Shown in pieces: positions 1 through 8,320 of a stretch of 64,000 nucleotides of DNA (position 1 is the first letter of the stretch; every line of letters starts with the position of its first letter). The notes beneath the pieces were generated by a model. It was not told the origin of the DNA. It did not search any database and saw nothing but the letters and a program-made list of their open reading frames with translations. Source of the DNA: Clostridiales bacterium (lineage in GTDB: Bacteria > Bacillota > Clostridia > Oscillospirales > Oscillospiraceae); NCBI GenBank assembly GCA_004553495.1, contig SFLE01000010.1, positions 9,119-73,118 of the forward strand, given 5' to 3'. The translations under genes were made by a program, and so were the position numbers.

Positions 1-2
1 CG

Positions 3-926
3 CAGCTTCCGACGAATTTCATAACTGTTGGGGAAGTGAGCCCCGACGATGTCAAGGTCTATATAAAGCAGGATGTTTACAAGGCACTTGAGAAGTATGC
101 CAGAGCCGATGTCGAGCACGAGCGCGGCACGATAATCCTCGGCGAGTACTGCGAGGCGCTGGGCGCGATAAATGTCATGATCTCGAACTATATCGAGGCA
201 AAATACACCGATGCCTCTGCGTCTACGCTCACCTTCACCCATGAGACATGGGACTATGTGCATAAGCAGCAGGACGAGCTATATTCCGATAAAAAGATCG
301 TGGGCTGGCAGCACACACACCCGAGCTACGGCATTTTCCTTTCAAATTACGACCTGTTTATTCAGGAAAACTTCTTTGACCTGCCGTTTCAGGTGGCGTA
401 TGTCATAGACCCAGTGCAGGATCTGCGCGGTTTTTTCCAGTGGAAAAACGGCAAGATCGAAAAGCTCAAGGGCTTTTACATCTATGACGAGGTCGGAAAG
501 CCCATAAAAATAGAGAAAAAGCGCGTTAAAAAGGCTGAGGATAAGCCCAAGAGCTCGAGAACTGCGGTGACCGTTCTTTCGGTCATAACGGCTGCGTCGC
601 TTATCTGCACCGGCGTTATGCTCGTTAAATATAACCGCCAGCTACGTGCTCAGAATGCGCTTGAGGACAGGCTTCAGGCGCAGGAGGAGACAATAAACCG
701 GCAGGACGATACGATAAAGGAGCTCGACAACAAATATAACGAGCTGCTTGAGGAGTCGAGCTATGAAACGCACACCGTGAAATACGGTGAAACGCTCGCC
801 GGCATATGCCAAAAGTACGGCGTCGATTACAGGGAAAACGAAGCCGAGATACTCTCGCTCAACTCCATCTCCGACCCGAACCTCATCTATGTCGGACAGC
901 AGATAAAAATACCCGTGAAGGACTAA
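3..926 (+). CDS. JAMM/MPN metalloprotease - TM - LysM protein (5' partial)
   Basis: The frame is open to the left edge, and the first in-frame GTG (36) has no properly spaced ribosome site, so the true start probably lies upstream. Numbering from that GTG, a JAB/MPN domain fills residues 5-150. It has Glu29 and the zinc signature His93-x-His95-x7-Ser103-x2-Asp106, i.e. a complete JAMM centre expected to cut isopeptide or peptide bonds. A single membrane span (about 176-197) follows, then a charged coiled coil (200-240) and a C-terminal LysM domain (243-294) ending in the usual VGQQIKIP. The peptidase would be cytoplasmic and the LysM would sit in the wall, a bitopic layout. JAB proteins of Firmicutes are known beside ubiquitin-like, E1-like and type VII secretion genes. 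Whether that applies here depends on sequence left of the window. Confidence 0.85.
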   Translation, partial: QLPTNFITVGEVSPDDVKVYIKQDVYKALEKYARADVEHERGTIILGEYCEALGAINVMISNYIEAKYTDASASTLTFTHETWDYVHKQQDELYSDKKIVGWQHTHPSYGIFLSNYDLFIQENFFDLPFQVAYVIDPVQDLRGFFQWKNGKIEKLKGFYIYDEVGKPIKIEKKRVKKAEDKPKSSRTAVTVLSVITAASLICTGVMLVKYNRQLRAQNALEDRLQAQEETINRQDDTIKELDNKYNELLEESSYETHTVKYGETLAGICQKYGVDYRENEAEILSLNSISDPNLIYVGQQIKIPVKD

Positions 927-927
927 A

Positions 928-957
928 ACAAAAGCCTCCGATACCGGAGGCTTTTGT
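928..957 (+). terminator. Rho-independent terminator after JAMM-LysM gene
   Basis: A stem ACAAAAGCCTCCG with loop ATAC and a matching right arm starts two bases after the stop codon. It has an A-rich left flank and a T4 run inside the right arm, and ends the partial gene's operon. Confidence 0.85.
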
Positions 958-1028
958 GCTTTAAGATACTTGAAAAAAGTATCGGCAGTGGTATAATAAG
1001 GGCAAATAAACCGTTCGGGGGTAGTGCT

Positions 1029-1373
1029 ATGAAAAAGAAAGTCATTGCAAAATACGATGTTATCGCCGAAAAAAAGCAGCCAGAGGAGGTAACGGCGCTG
1101 GAGCTGCTTCAGTCCGGAAAGTTAAATAAGCGTGCCGTTATTCAAGTCATGCGCAAGGTCGATCTCAAAAAGGTCGGTATAGTCGCCGGCGGAGCCGCCG
1201 TCGTTATGAGCGCGGTGAGCCTTACAGGAAAGTATTCCTTCTACAAGGGCATAGTTTCGAGCGAATTAAAGCGCCAGCTTGCGCCGATGAACAAAAAGCT
1301 CGATGAGCTGAAAGCCCAGAACGAGGCATTGAAAAAAGAGCTTGACGAGATAAAGGCTCAGAACGAAGAATAA
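1029..1373 (+). CDS. Small membrane protein with C-terminal coiled coil
   Basis: Not recognised. The 114-residue product begins MKKKVIAKYDVIAEKK and has a hydrophobic glycine/alanine/valine-rich segment at about 50-68. It ends in a lysine/glutamate heptad region (about 80-114, repeated KKLDELKAQNEALKKELDE) that should form a coiled coil. The ATG at 1029 is chosen because the frame further upstream runs back into the terminator of the previous gene. A purine-rich GGGGGTAG lies just ahead. It is a single gene between two terminators. The layout suggests a membrane-anchored scaffold, but no function can be named. Confidence 0.7.
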   Translation: MKKKVIAKYDVIAEKKQPEEVTALELLQSGKLNKRAVIQVMRKVDLKKVGIVAGGAAVVMSAVSLTGKYSFYKGIVSSELKRQLAPMNKKLDELKAQNEALKKELDEIKAQNEE

Positions 1374-1374
1374 A

Positions 1375-1402
1375 AAAATTCCCCTCACATAAGGGGAATT
1401 TT
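1375..1402. terminator. Bidirectional terminator
   Basis: AAAATTCCCCT, loop CACATA, AGGGGAATTTT. There are A runs on the left and T runs on the right, so it can stop both the small membrane protein gene (plus) and the AI-2E permease gene (minus). Confidence 0.85.
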
Positions 1403-1403
1403 T

Positions 1404-2537
1404 TTATTGATTTGATTTGCTGAGCGGAATCCCGTTCACGGCGTTTCGAGCGAGGACATACAGCACCGAGCACAGCGGAACGCTTATGAGCATTCCGATA
1501 ACGCCCATGGCGTTGCCGCCGATGGTGACTGCCACCAGCACCCATATGCCCGGCAGACCGACGGATTTGCCGACGACCTTGGGGTAGATGAGGTTGCCCT
1601 CGAACTGCTGCAGAACGATGATGAAGATGATAAACCACAGCGCCTGAATGGGCTTTACGAGCAGGATGAGGAAAGCGCCTATCGCAGTTCCTATGAACGC
1701 GCCGAACACGGGTATAAGCGCCGTGAAGCCGACAAGAACTGATATTGCCGGAGCATACGGCATCCGGAATATTGCCATGCCTATGAAGCACAGGATGCCG
1801 ATTATGACAGCCTCAGTGAGCTGCCCGGTGATGAAATTCGTGAAGGTCCGGTTCACGAGGTCGAGCAGATCGAGGAATTTCTGCATTTTCTCGGGCTTCA
1901 TGACCCTTGCAAGCACCTTTTTCGACTGGCGCTTGAGCGTTTCCTTCTGCGCGAGGACATAGATGGAAAACGCCAGCGCGAGAACGAAGTTTATAACGGC
2001 GGTGACTATGGATGCCGTTGCAGAAATGGTAGTGTTGAACACTGCTGTGCCGCCGTCCTTGAGTATCTGCATGAGCTTATCTGCGTTGAAGCTGAACTCC
2101 GGAAGCTGGATGCTGTAACGGTTCAGGAACGCCGCCAGCGAATCCCACCAGCTCTCGATCTCGGTCACATACGAGGGCACCATGCTCACGAGCGAGGATA
2201 CGGAAGCGCTCAGCTCCGGCATGATGATGAGGACTACCGCGAGGATTATACCGATGACAAGAAGAATGCTCAGAAGCAGGCAGATAGGTCTTTTAAGCTT
2301 CTGCACCCACTGACCCTTGCACCGGCTCAGAAGCTTCATCCACATCTTTTCGACCGGACGCAGCAGCACATTCACGATGTAGGCTATGCACAGTCCGATA
2401 ACGAACGGTGAGATGAGCGAATACAGATCGCCGAGGTATTTAAGCAGCAGCTTGTGATTGTAAAGTCCCCATATCAGCAGGACTGTGAATGTTATTATAA
2501 GCAGTATGCGCTTAACGGTTTTCTTACTGAGCTCCAT
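1404..2537 (-). CDS. AI-2E family transporter (TqsA/YdiK/PerM type)
   Basis: This is a 377-residue polytopic membrane protein of the AI-2E transporter family (PF01594), with about eight hydrophobic segments. It shows the family pattern of an N-terminal pair of helices, a long extracytoplasmic or amphipathic middle (about 110-200), and a C-terminal bundle with FTALIPVFGAFIG and the QQFEGNLIYPKVVG motif near residue 315. The start ATG at 2537 has GGAGG six bases ahead. Members export signalling molecules or act as Na+/H+ antiporters, and the substrate cannot be told from sequence. The gene is monocistronic, downstream of glnN with a 27-bp gap, so it might be co-transcribed with it. Confidence 0.9.
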   Translation of the reverse strand: MELSKKTVKRILLIITFTVLLIWGLYNHKLLLKYLGDLYSLISPFVIGLCIAYIVNVLLRPVEKMWMKLLSRCKGQWVQKLKRPICLLLSILLVIGIILAVVLIIMPELSASVSSLVSMVPSYVTEIESWWDSLAAFLNRYSIQLPEFSFNADKLMQILKDGGTAVFNTTISATASIVTAVINFVLALAFSIYVLAQKETLKRQSKKVLARVMKPEKMQKFLDLLDLVNRTFTNFITGQLTEAVIIGILCFIGMAIFRMPYAPAISVLVGFTALIPVFGAFIGTAIGAFLILLVKPIQALWFIIFIIVLQQFEGNLIYPKVVGKSVGLPGIWVLVAVTIGGNAMGVIGMLISVPLCSVLYVLARNAVNGIPLSKSNQ

Positions 2538-2564
2538 GCGAGACCTCCATAAGTTATCTTGAAG

Positions 2565-4652
2565 TTATCTTACGCTGAACAGAATGTCGCCGTAGGTCGG
2601 GAAAGGCCACAGCTCGGCTGATGTGTTCGTTTCAAGCTCATCTACCGTTTTTCTGAGCTGCTCCATGGCGGGGAGCACCTTGTCGCGGAAAACGGCGGCT
2701 CTGGTGTAATTTTCGGAAAACTCGTCGGCATTTTCGGCTGCCTCCGCGAGTGCATTCACTCCGGCGACGGTGTCGCTTATAAGCGAACTCAGTTTCTTGC
2801 ACTGCGAAGCTTCAAAGCTTGCGTCCGCGCCGAGCTGAGCCTTTGCCAGCGCCGTGTCGCAAAGCTGCTTTGAGTAAGCGCTCACGGCGGGGAGGATCTC
2901 CTTCCACACCATCTCTCGCATGGTCAGCGCCTCTATGCGGATGACCTTGCAGTAGTTATCCAGCTTCATTTTATAACGCGCCGCGAGCTCTATCTCGGAA
3001 TACACGCGGTGGCGCGCGAAGAGATCGACATTCTTTATATCGAGGTAATACGGAACGCAGTCTACCGTTGTGCGGAAGTTTTTGAGTCCGCGGTTCGCAG
3101 CTTCTCTGATCCATTCATCGCCGTAGCCGTTGCCGTTAAATATAATGCGCTTGTGTTTTTTGATAACGCTTTTTATAAGCTCGTGCAGGCTTGATTCAAA
3201 ATTATCCGCTGTCTCAAGAAAGTCGGCGTATTTGCGCAGCGACTCGGCAACGGCGGTGTTGAGAACGACATTCGCGCCCGAAATGGATGCAGAGGAGCCG
3301 AGCATGCGGAACTCAAACTTGTTGCCGGTGAATGCAAAGGGCGAGGTGCGGTTGCGGTCGGTGGTATCGCGCGCAAACTTCGGCAGAACATGAACGCCGA
3401 CCTTTATCTGCTCCTTTTCCTTGCCGCCGTAGGGCGTGTCATTTTCTATTGCTTCGAGTATCTCCTCAAGCTCCTCGCCGAGGAACACCGAGATGATCGC
3501 CGGAGGCGCTTCCGCAGCGCCGAGACGGTGATCGTTCGCCGCGCTTGCAACAGAGATGCGCAGCATATCCTGATAATCGTCCACCGCCTGCAAAACCGCG
3601 CACAGCATCAGCAGGAACTGGGCGTTCTCATACGGAGTTTCGCCCGGCTCGAGCAGGTTTAAACCCGTGTCGGTGGTCATGGACCAGTTGTTGTGCTTGC
3701 CCGAGCCGTTAACGCCGGCAAAGGGCTTTTCATGCAGCAGACACACCATGTCGTACTTGCGGGCAAGCTTTTGCATGAGCTCCATGGTTATCTGATTGTG
3801 GTCGGCTGCGATGTTTGTGGTCGTATAAATGGGCGCAAGCTCGTGCTGAGCGGGAGCGACCTCGTTGTGCTCCGTTTTCGCGAGAACACCGAGCTTCCAC
3901 AGCTCCTCGTCAAGCTCCGCCATGAACGCGGCGACGCGGGGCTTTATTGTGCCGTAGTAATGATCGTCAAGCTCCTGACCCTTGGGCGGCATGGCGCCGA
4001 AAAGCGTTCTGCCGGTGTACATGAGGTCGCGGCGCTTTTCGTAAACGCTCTTGTCTATGAGAAAATACTCCTGCTCGGGACCCACGGTCGTCTTTACGGA
4101 GGTGACATCGGTGTTGCCGAACAGCCTGAGAACGCGCAGCCCCTGACGGTTCAGCGCCTCCATGGAGCGCAGCAGGGGCGTTTTCTTGTCCAGCGCCTCG
4201 CCGCCGTATGAGCAGAATGCGGTCGGTATGCAGAGAACGCCGTCCTTTATAAACGCATATGATGTGGGGTCCCACGCGGTGTAGCCGCGAGCCTCAAATG
4301 TGGCTCTCAGACCGCCGGTGGGGAAGCTCGAGGCATCCGGCTCGCCCTGTATGAGCTCCTTGCCTGAAAATTCCATAATAATTCTGCCGTTATCTGCCGG
4401 GGAGATAAAGCTGTCGTGCTTTTCGGCGGTTATGCCGGTCATGGGCTGGAACCAGTGCGTAAAATGCGTTGCGCCCTTTTCGATAGCCCAATCCTTCATC
4501 GCATTTGCAACGACCTCGGCAGTTTCCCTGTCGAGCCTTTCGCCGAGCTTTATCGAGCGTTGGACCTGCTTGTATGCCTGCTTGGGGAGGCGCGCCTGCA
4601 TAACGCAGTCGTTAAACACCATTGAGCCGAACATTTCGATAACATTACTCAT
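2565..4652 (-). CDS. glnN: Glutamine synthetase type III
   Basis: At 695 residues this matches the long type III glutamine synthetases (dodecameric; ATP + glutamate + ammonia to glutamine) and is far longer than the roughly 450 of type I. Visible signatures are the N-terminal type III block (VFNDCVMQARLPKQAYK), the metal-site GPEQEYFLID, EVAPAQHELAPIY, the ATP/substrate segment FAGVNGSGKHNNWSM and NRTSPFAFTGNKFEFR. The start ATG has AGGTGG seven bases upstream, and a strong promoter lies at 4712-4741. It is the only glutamine synthetase in the window and the likely main route of ammonia assimilation. I looked for a glutamine riboswitch in the 60-base leader and saw none. Confidence 0.97.
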   Translation of the reverse strand: MSNVIEMFGSMVFNDCVMQARLPKQAYKQVQRSIKLGERLDRETAEVVANAMKDWAIEKGATHFTHWFQPMTGITAEKHDSFISPADNGRIIMEFSGKELIQGEPDASSFPTGGLRATFEARGYTAWDPTSYAFIKDGVLCIPTAFCSYGGEALDKKTPLLRSMEALNRQGLRVLRLFGNTDVTSVKTTVGPEQEYFLIDKSVYEKRRDLMYTGRTLFGAMPPKGQELDDHYYGTIKPRVAAFMAELDEELWKLGVLAKTEHNEVAPAQHELAPIYTTTNIAADHNQITMELMQKLARKYDMVCLLHEKPFAGVNGSGKHNNWSMTTDTGLNLLEPGETPYENAQFLLMLCAVLQAVDDYQDMLRISVASAANDHRLGAAEAPPAIISVFLGEELEEILEAIENDTPYGGKEKEQIKVGVHVLPKFARDTTDRNRTSPFAFTGNKFEFRMLGSSASISGANVVLNTAVAESLRKYADFLETADNFESSLHELIKSVIKKHKRIIFNGNGYGDEWIREAANRGLKNFRTTVDCVPYYLDIKNVDLFARHRVYSEIELAARYKMKLDNYCKVIRIEALTMREMVWKEILPAVSAYSKQLCDTALAKAQLGADASFEASQCKKLSSLISDTVAGVNALAEAAENADEFSENYTRAAVFRDKVLPAMEQLRKTVDELETNTSAELWPFPTYGDILFSVR

Positions 4653-4711
4653 TTCAGATCCACCTTTCGCCCGAGACCGGCGCTGCGGCCTATCGGGGGG
4701 TTAATGGAAAA

Positions 4712-4741
4712 ATTATATTCCAACACACTCATTTTTGTCAA
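4712..4741 (-). promoter_or_regulatory. glnN promoter
   Basis: On the minus strand TTGACA and TATAAT are separated by 18 bases, both perfect consensus boxes. The resulting leader is about 55 bases, GC-rich near the ribosome site. Confidence 0.8.
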
Positions 4742-4762
4742 CGATTAAAAAAGGTAAAGCGG

Positions 4763-4791
4763 TTGACAAACCATACTTGTATGTGTATACT
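4763..4791 (+). promoter_or_regulatory. Strong promoter with inverted repeat in its spacer
   Basis: TTGACA-N17-TATACT reads toward the flippase/psd genes. The spacer contains CATACTTGTATG, a 5+2+5 inverted repeat at 4772-4783 in the place where a repressor could block polymerase. It lies back to back with the glnN promoter. Confidence 0.65.
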
Positions 4792-4862
4792 GACTGTGCT
4801 AATGCAAATCATACAGTTTAACGGTGAAAAACCGTACATTGGTTTAGATTTTGTCAAACTGC

Positions 4863-4891
4863 TTTACCGCTTACAAGCGGTGTGATATAAT
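4863..4891 (+). promoter_or_regulatory. Second promoter for flippase-psd operon
   Basis: TTTACC-N17-TATAAT with an extended -10 (TGATATAAT), 55 bases ahead of the start codon. It sits downstream of the 4763 promoter, giving a tandem arrangement. Confidence 0.6.
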
Positions 4892-4946
4892 CAAAAGTTG
4901 TGTGGGAAATATAAGAATGGAGCGGGCTGCCGCACATTTGTGATCA

Positions 4947-5993
4947 ATGAAGAGTAGTGTTAAAAACAATCTGCTGTGGATATTGCTTCTGGCGGCAATA
5001 TCCGCAATAACCGTCAAGGTAGTAACATCGTGCTCAAAGGGCTTTTCGTGGCATCGCTTTGAGCATTTTCTTGACGGGGCGGACCCGATGTGGATAGTGC
5101 TTGCTGCACTGTGCGCGTTCGGATTTGTCTATTTTGAGGGACTGGGACTTCAGTGCACCTGCCGCTTTTTCGGACATCCGTTCTCAGCCGGAAAGGGGAT
5201 ACTTTTCTCGGCGACGGATATTTTCTTCTCAGCCATAACCCCCTCAGCCACCGGCGGACAGCCTGCGGCGCTCATATTCATGATGCGCCACGGTACCCCA
5301 GCGGCGGTGTCTGCCATTGCGCTGCTGTTAAACCTCGTTATGTATACGGTATCGATACTGCTCATAAGCGCAGTGTGCTGCGTCGTTTACCCCGGTATAC
5401 TCCTGAGGATGAGCATTGCGCCGAAGATATTCATTGCGTTTGGCGTTGTCGTTCAGGTGATATTCATATTTGTATTCATCATGTGCATCTTTAACGATGC
5501 GCTCATCCTCAGCGTCTGCCGCTGGGGACTGCGGCTTTTGTGCAAGCTGAGGATAGTCAAGGACTATGACGAGCAGTATAAAAAGCTGTTGGACATGATA
5601 AAGCAGTACAAGGAGTGCGGCGTTCTGCTCAGAAAGGAAACGGGACTGCTCATAAAGGTGTTTCTATGCAACATGGCGCAGCGCCTGTCGGTCATCCTCG
5701 TTTCGGTGTGCGTGTTCCTTGCGGTAGGCGGCGCACCTGCGGAGGCATTCAAGGCGTTCTCGGTGCAGACCTTTGCCGTTCTCGGCTCGAATGCAGTGCC
5801 GGTGCCCGGAGCTGTCGGCGTTGCCGATTACATTCTGCTCAGCGGCTTCGGTCAGCTCGTGCGCGACCCTGTCAGCATCGAGCTTTTAAGCCGCGGGATA
5901 AGCTTTTATGCGACCATACTTTGCTGCGGCGTTCTGATGCTCGCGGTACTTATAATAAGAAAGATAAAAAACGGTGGGAAAAATGACATCTAA
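4947..5993 (+). CDS. LPG-synthase TM / UPF0104 family membrane protein
   Basis: This 348-residue integral membrane protein resembles the flippase half of MprF and the YbhN/UPF0104 family (PF03706). About eight hydrophobic helices are visible, with the family motifs FSAITPSATGGQPAAL (near 95-110) and AVPVPGAVGVADYILL (near 285-300). It lacks the soluble aminoacyl-transferase domain of true MprF, so it is more likely a lipid-handling or flippase-type protein than a lysyl-PG synthase. The start ATG follows a weak ribosome site. Its 3' end overlaps the phosphatidylserine decarboxylase gene by 11 bases, which ties it to phospholipid metabolism. Confidence 0.85.
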   Translation: MKSSVKNNLLWILLLAAISAITVKVVTSCSKGFSWHRFEHFLDGADPMWIVLAALCAFGFVYFEGLGLQCTCRFFGHPFSAGKGILFSATDIFFSAITPSATGGQPAALIFMMRHGTPAAVSAIALLLNLVMYTVSILLISAVCCVVYPGILLRMSIAPKIFIAFGVVVQVIFIFVFIMCIFNDALILSVCRWGLRLLCKLRIVKDYDEQYKKLLDMIKQYKECGVLLRKETGLLIKVFLCNMAQRLSVILVSVCVFLAVGGAPAEAFKAFSVQTFAVLGSNAVPVPGAVGVADYILLSGFGQLVRDPVSIELLSRGISFYATILCCGVLMLAVLIIRKIKNGGKNDI

Positions 5994-6822
5994 GAAAATG
6001 ACGATAGGTCTGCGCTGCTGCTATTTCAAGCACCTCGGCTGGCCCGCTCGCTGCGTAATGACAAACCCGATACTCACGGCGGTGATAGGCGAATATATGG
6101 ACACGCGCCTTTCCGTAAGGCGCATAGACCACTTTGTGCGCGCAAACGGCATAGACCTCAGCGATTATGAAAAGACCGATTACCGCTGCTTCAATGATTT
6201 CTTCACCCGCAGGATAAAGCCCGAGGCGCGGCCCGTGAACATGGATCCCGATGTGCTCATCTCACCGTGCGACGGCAGCCTTTCGGCTTACCGCATAAGC
6301 GGCGATTCGGTGTTCTCGATAAAAAACAGCTATTACAATGTCGATGACCTTGTAGGAGGAGCATCCATTGCCGAGGAGTATATGAACGGCGTGTGCCTCG
6401 TGCTCAGGCTCGGCGTTGAGAATTACCATCGCTATTGCTACATAGATAACGGCTTCAAGAGCCGCAACTGGCACATTCAGGGCAAATACCATCCGGTGCA
6501 GCCGATCGCCGTGCGCAAGCATCCGGTGTTCAAGCAGAACACGCGCGAGTACTGTATGCTGTATACAGAAAATTTCGGCACGGTCGTGCAGATAGAGGTC
6601 GGCGCGTGTCTCGTCGGCAAGATAGATAACTACCACGAGGCGGCGGTAATAAGCCGCGGCGAGGAAAAGGGAATGTTCCGCTTCGGCGGCTCGACCATCG
6701 TTCTGCTGTTTAAAAACGGCGTGCTCGACCTGCCGCAGCAGCTCTTTGACGACACCCTAAAGGGCAGGGAACACCCCGTCCTCTACGGAAAAGAAATATG
6801 CAGAAAGCTCTCGGATCATTGA
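5983..6822 (+). CDS. psd: Phosphatidylserine decarboxylase
   Basis: The predicted enzyme removes CO2 from phosphatidylserine to give phosphatidylethanolamine at the membrane. The 279-residue sequence has the pyruvoyl-enzyme layout: SPCDGSLSAYRI, the LRLGVENYHRYCYIDNG active-site His segment, and near the end FGGSTIVLLF, where self-cleavage before Ser makes the alpha-chain pyruvoyl group. I choose ATG 5983 because GGTGGG lies five bases ahead; a GTG at 5974 is also possible. It is translationally coupled to the upstream flippase-like gene. A CDP-alcohol transferase that could make its substrate is at 34433, unlinked. Confidence 0.95.
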   Translation: MTSKKMTIGLRCCYFKHLGWPARCVMTNPILTAVIGEYMDTRLSVRRIDHFVRANGIDLSDYEKTDYRCFNDFFTRRIKPEARPVNMDPDVLISPCDGSLSAYRISGDSVFSIKNSYYNVDDLVGGASIAEEYMNGVCLVLRLGVENYHRYCYIDNGFKSRNWHIQGKYHPVQPIAVRKHPVFKQNTREYCMLYTENFGTVVQIEVGACLVGKIDNYHEAAVISRGEEKGMFRFGGSTIVLLFKNGVLDLPQQLFDDTLKGREHPVLYGKEICRKLSDH

Positions 6823-6834
6823 TCCGAGAGCTTT
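6804..6834 (+). terminator. Terminator after psd
   Basis: A 14-bp perfect stem AAAGCTCTCGGATC with loop ATT. It overlaps the last codons of psd, whose stop lies in the loop. Confidence 0.8.
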
Positions 6835-6848
6835 AGGTTTATTTGTTG

Positions 6849-7238
6849 CTATTTCTTGCTTACGGCATAGGCTATGCCGCTGAGGACGAGTGCTCCGACT
6901 GCCGGCAGAGAGATCACAAGGATCCCGAGTCCGAGCGGCATTTCCGCCGGAGCGTAAAATCCGCCGAGTCGGATCGCGTCCGGAATAAAGAACCAGAGAA
7001 CGAGCAGAACTTCAAAAACAAGCAGTGATACGATGTCGAATTTCCCGCATCTGCGGCTCGCGGCGAACACAACCGCCGCGGCAAGGATCGGCAAGACGAT
7101 AAGATACCACCCTCCGTAAAGCGAGTTCACCGGAAGGAGAGTCCCTCCTTCGTCGATGGCTCTTGCGGCTATGCTGAGACCGCACAGGCAAAACAGGATA
7201 GCGTACGCCCACCATGGGCGCTTGAGACTTTTACTCAT
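6849..7238 (-). CDS. Four-helix hypothetical membrane protein
   Basis: A 129-residue protein with four evenly spaced hydrophobic segments (about 10-28, 44-62, 72-92, 104-126) and short loops. It is not recognised. The start ATG at 7238 is preceded by AAGGAGCTGATATT, a good ribosome site. It stands alone between the psd terminator and the decayed oxidoreductase region. No catalytic or binding motif is visible. Confidence 0.7.
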   Translation of the reverse strand: MSKSLKRPWWAYAILFCLCGLSIAARAIDEGGTLLPVNSLYGGWYLIVLPILAAAVVFAASRRCGKFDIVSLLVFEVLLVLWFFIPDAIRLGGFYAPAEMPLGLGILVISLPAVGALVLSGIAYAVSKK

Positions 7239-7332
7239 AATATCAGCTCCTTTACATGATCGGATCCGGTACTTTCAAGCTCACAGCCTTGTTATACTCA
7301 CATCATACCATATGTGGAGGTAATTTCAAGCA

Positions 7333-7600
7333 TTATTTGCCTATTTTCTTTAAAAACCTCTTTAATTTGCCAAGCTCGAGCTTCCAGTATATCGTCCTAA
7401 CAAAGGGGAATACGGTCATGAGCGCCTTGCCGACGGCAAAAAGCGGGCAGGGGGATACGCTCTTCGTAGTAGTCCATCAGTTTCTCCGTGGGCGTTCCGT
7501 CTGTCTGACCGAGGCTGAACTCGGCAGCGGTCATTACGGTGCGGTTTTTGACTGTCATTGTGCCGATCTTCATCGGCGAGAGCAGCATTTCATAGCTCAT
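7333..7600 (-). pseudogene. Old-yellow-enzyme family oxidoreductase, 5' stub fused to an unrelated 3' end
   Basis: From ATG 7600, with a strong GGGAGG ribosome site, the first 46 residues (MSYEMLLSPMKIGTMTVKNR, then MTAAEFSLGQTDGTPTEKLMDYYEER) are the N-terminus of an NADH:flavin oxidoreductase of the 2,4-dienoyl-CoA reductase/BaiH type. After EER the similarity stops. In the +1 frame a different protein tail reads on to TAA at 7333 (ending WKLELGKLKRFLKKIGK). I do not recognise this tail. The picture is a deletion joining the start of one gene to the end of another, leaving about 90 codons of a normally 640-residue enzyme. Confidence 0.7.
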
Positions 7601-7645
7601 GGCGTGTATCCTCCCTGAAATGTATCTGAAACGATAATAAATTAA

Positions 7646-8152
7646 CACACATGTCCGAGTCAAGAAGCCGTTGAAATATCAGCGTTTTACAGCCTCTTTG
7701 CCGGCAAAGAGAAGATAATAACGCATCTCATACGCAATCTCAAGGACGATCAGCAGGCGGTGTTCGCGGAGTTTATAAATGCGAAAAATGATCTCGAGCG
7801 CATCTGGGCGCTGTATGACAGGTACCTGTCGCTTGCCATGGAGTTCGGTCCCGAGCTCACCGGAACGCTTTTATCGCTTGAGCTGCAAAAGCCCGTGGGA
7901 CTTTTTAAGCTTTTTAACTCTTTTAACGAGTGGTTTGCAAAGCTCATCACGAACTGCCAGCGCCAGGGGCTTATCCGCAACAAAAACCGCGCCGAGGATA
8001 TTGTCACGCTCGGCATCCGCATAGCGGTCGGAGCAACATATGAGTGGTGTCTCACCGGCGGCAGCTTTGACCTGCGCGCGGTTGCCATAAGCGAGCACGA
8101 GTCGCTTTACGATGTGCCGCAGGAGTTTCGACAAAGTGCGGCACGGCAGTGA
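7646..8152 (+). pseudogene. TetR-family regulator lacking its DNA-binding start
   Basis: The frame opens after a TAA at 7643 with no usable ATG. It begins mid-way through the TetR helix-turn-helix (ISAFYSLFAGKEKIITHLIRN matches the end of the HTH, where TFYxxFxxKE is usual). The remainder is a normal TetR ligand-binding domain (RIWALYDRYLSLAMEFG onward, about 150 residues). The first 30-35 residues of the DNA-binding domain are missing. It sits head to head with the truncated flavin oxidoreductase, so the pair probably formed a regulator/target unit before deletion. An in-frame GTG at 7760 could give a fragment of 130 residues. Confidence 0.7.
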
Positions 8153-8234
8153 GTCAGCTATTCCAAATACTGCACAAAAGTTTTACTCTGCAACTGGTCA
8201 ATTTGCCGTTTTTAAGCTTTTTGTATAAATATTG

Positions 8235-8263
8235 TTGCACTGATTGTAATATTTCTGTATAAT
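8235..8263 (+). promoter_or_regulatory. Promoter of SLH repeat protein
   Basis: TTGCAC-N17-TATAAT, about 50 bases ahead of the AAGGAGG ribosome site at 8309-8315. Confidence 0.7.
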
Positions 8264-8320
8264 CACTGTTGATGTATTGTCACTTTTGGGCGACGCCTGA
8301 GTGGATTAAGGAGGAACTAT

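Noticed and set aside
4653..4711. Possible glutamine riboswitch in the glnN leader
   Set aside because: The leader is short and GC-rich and lacks the conserved glutamine riboswitch core; I could see no matching fold.
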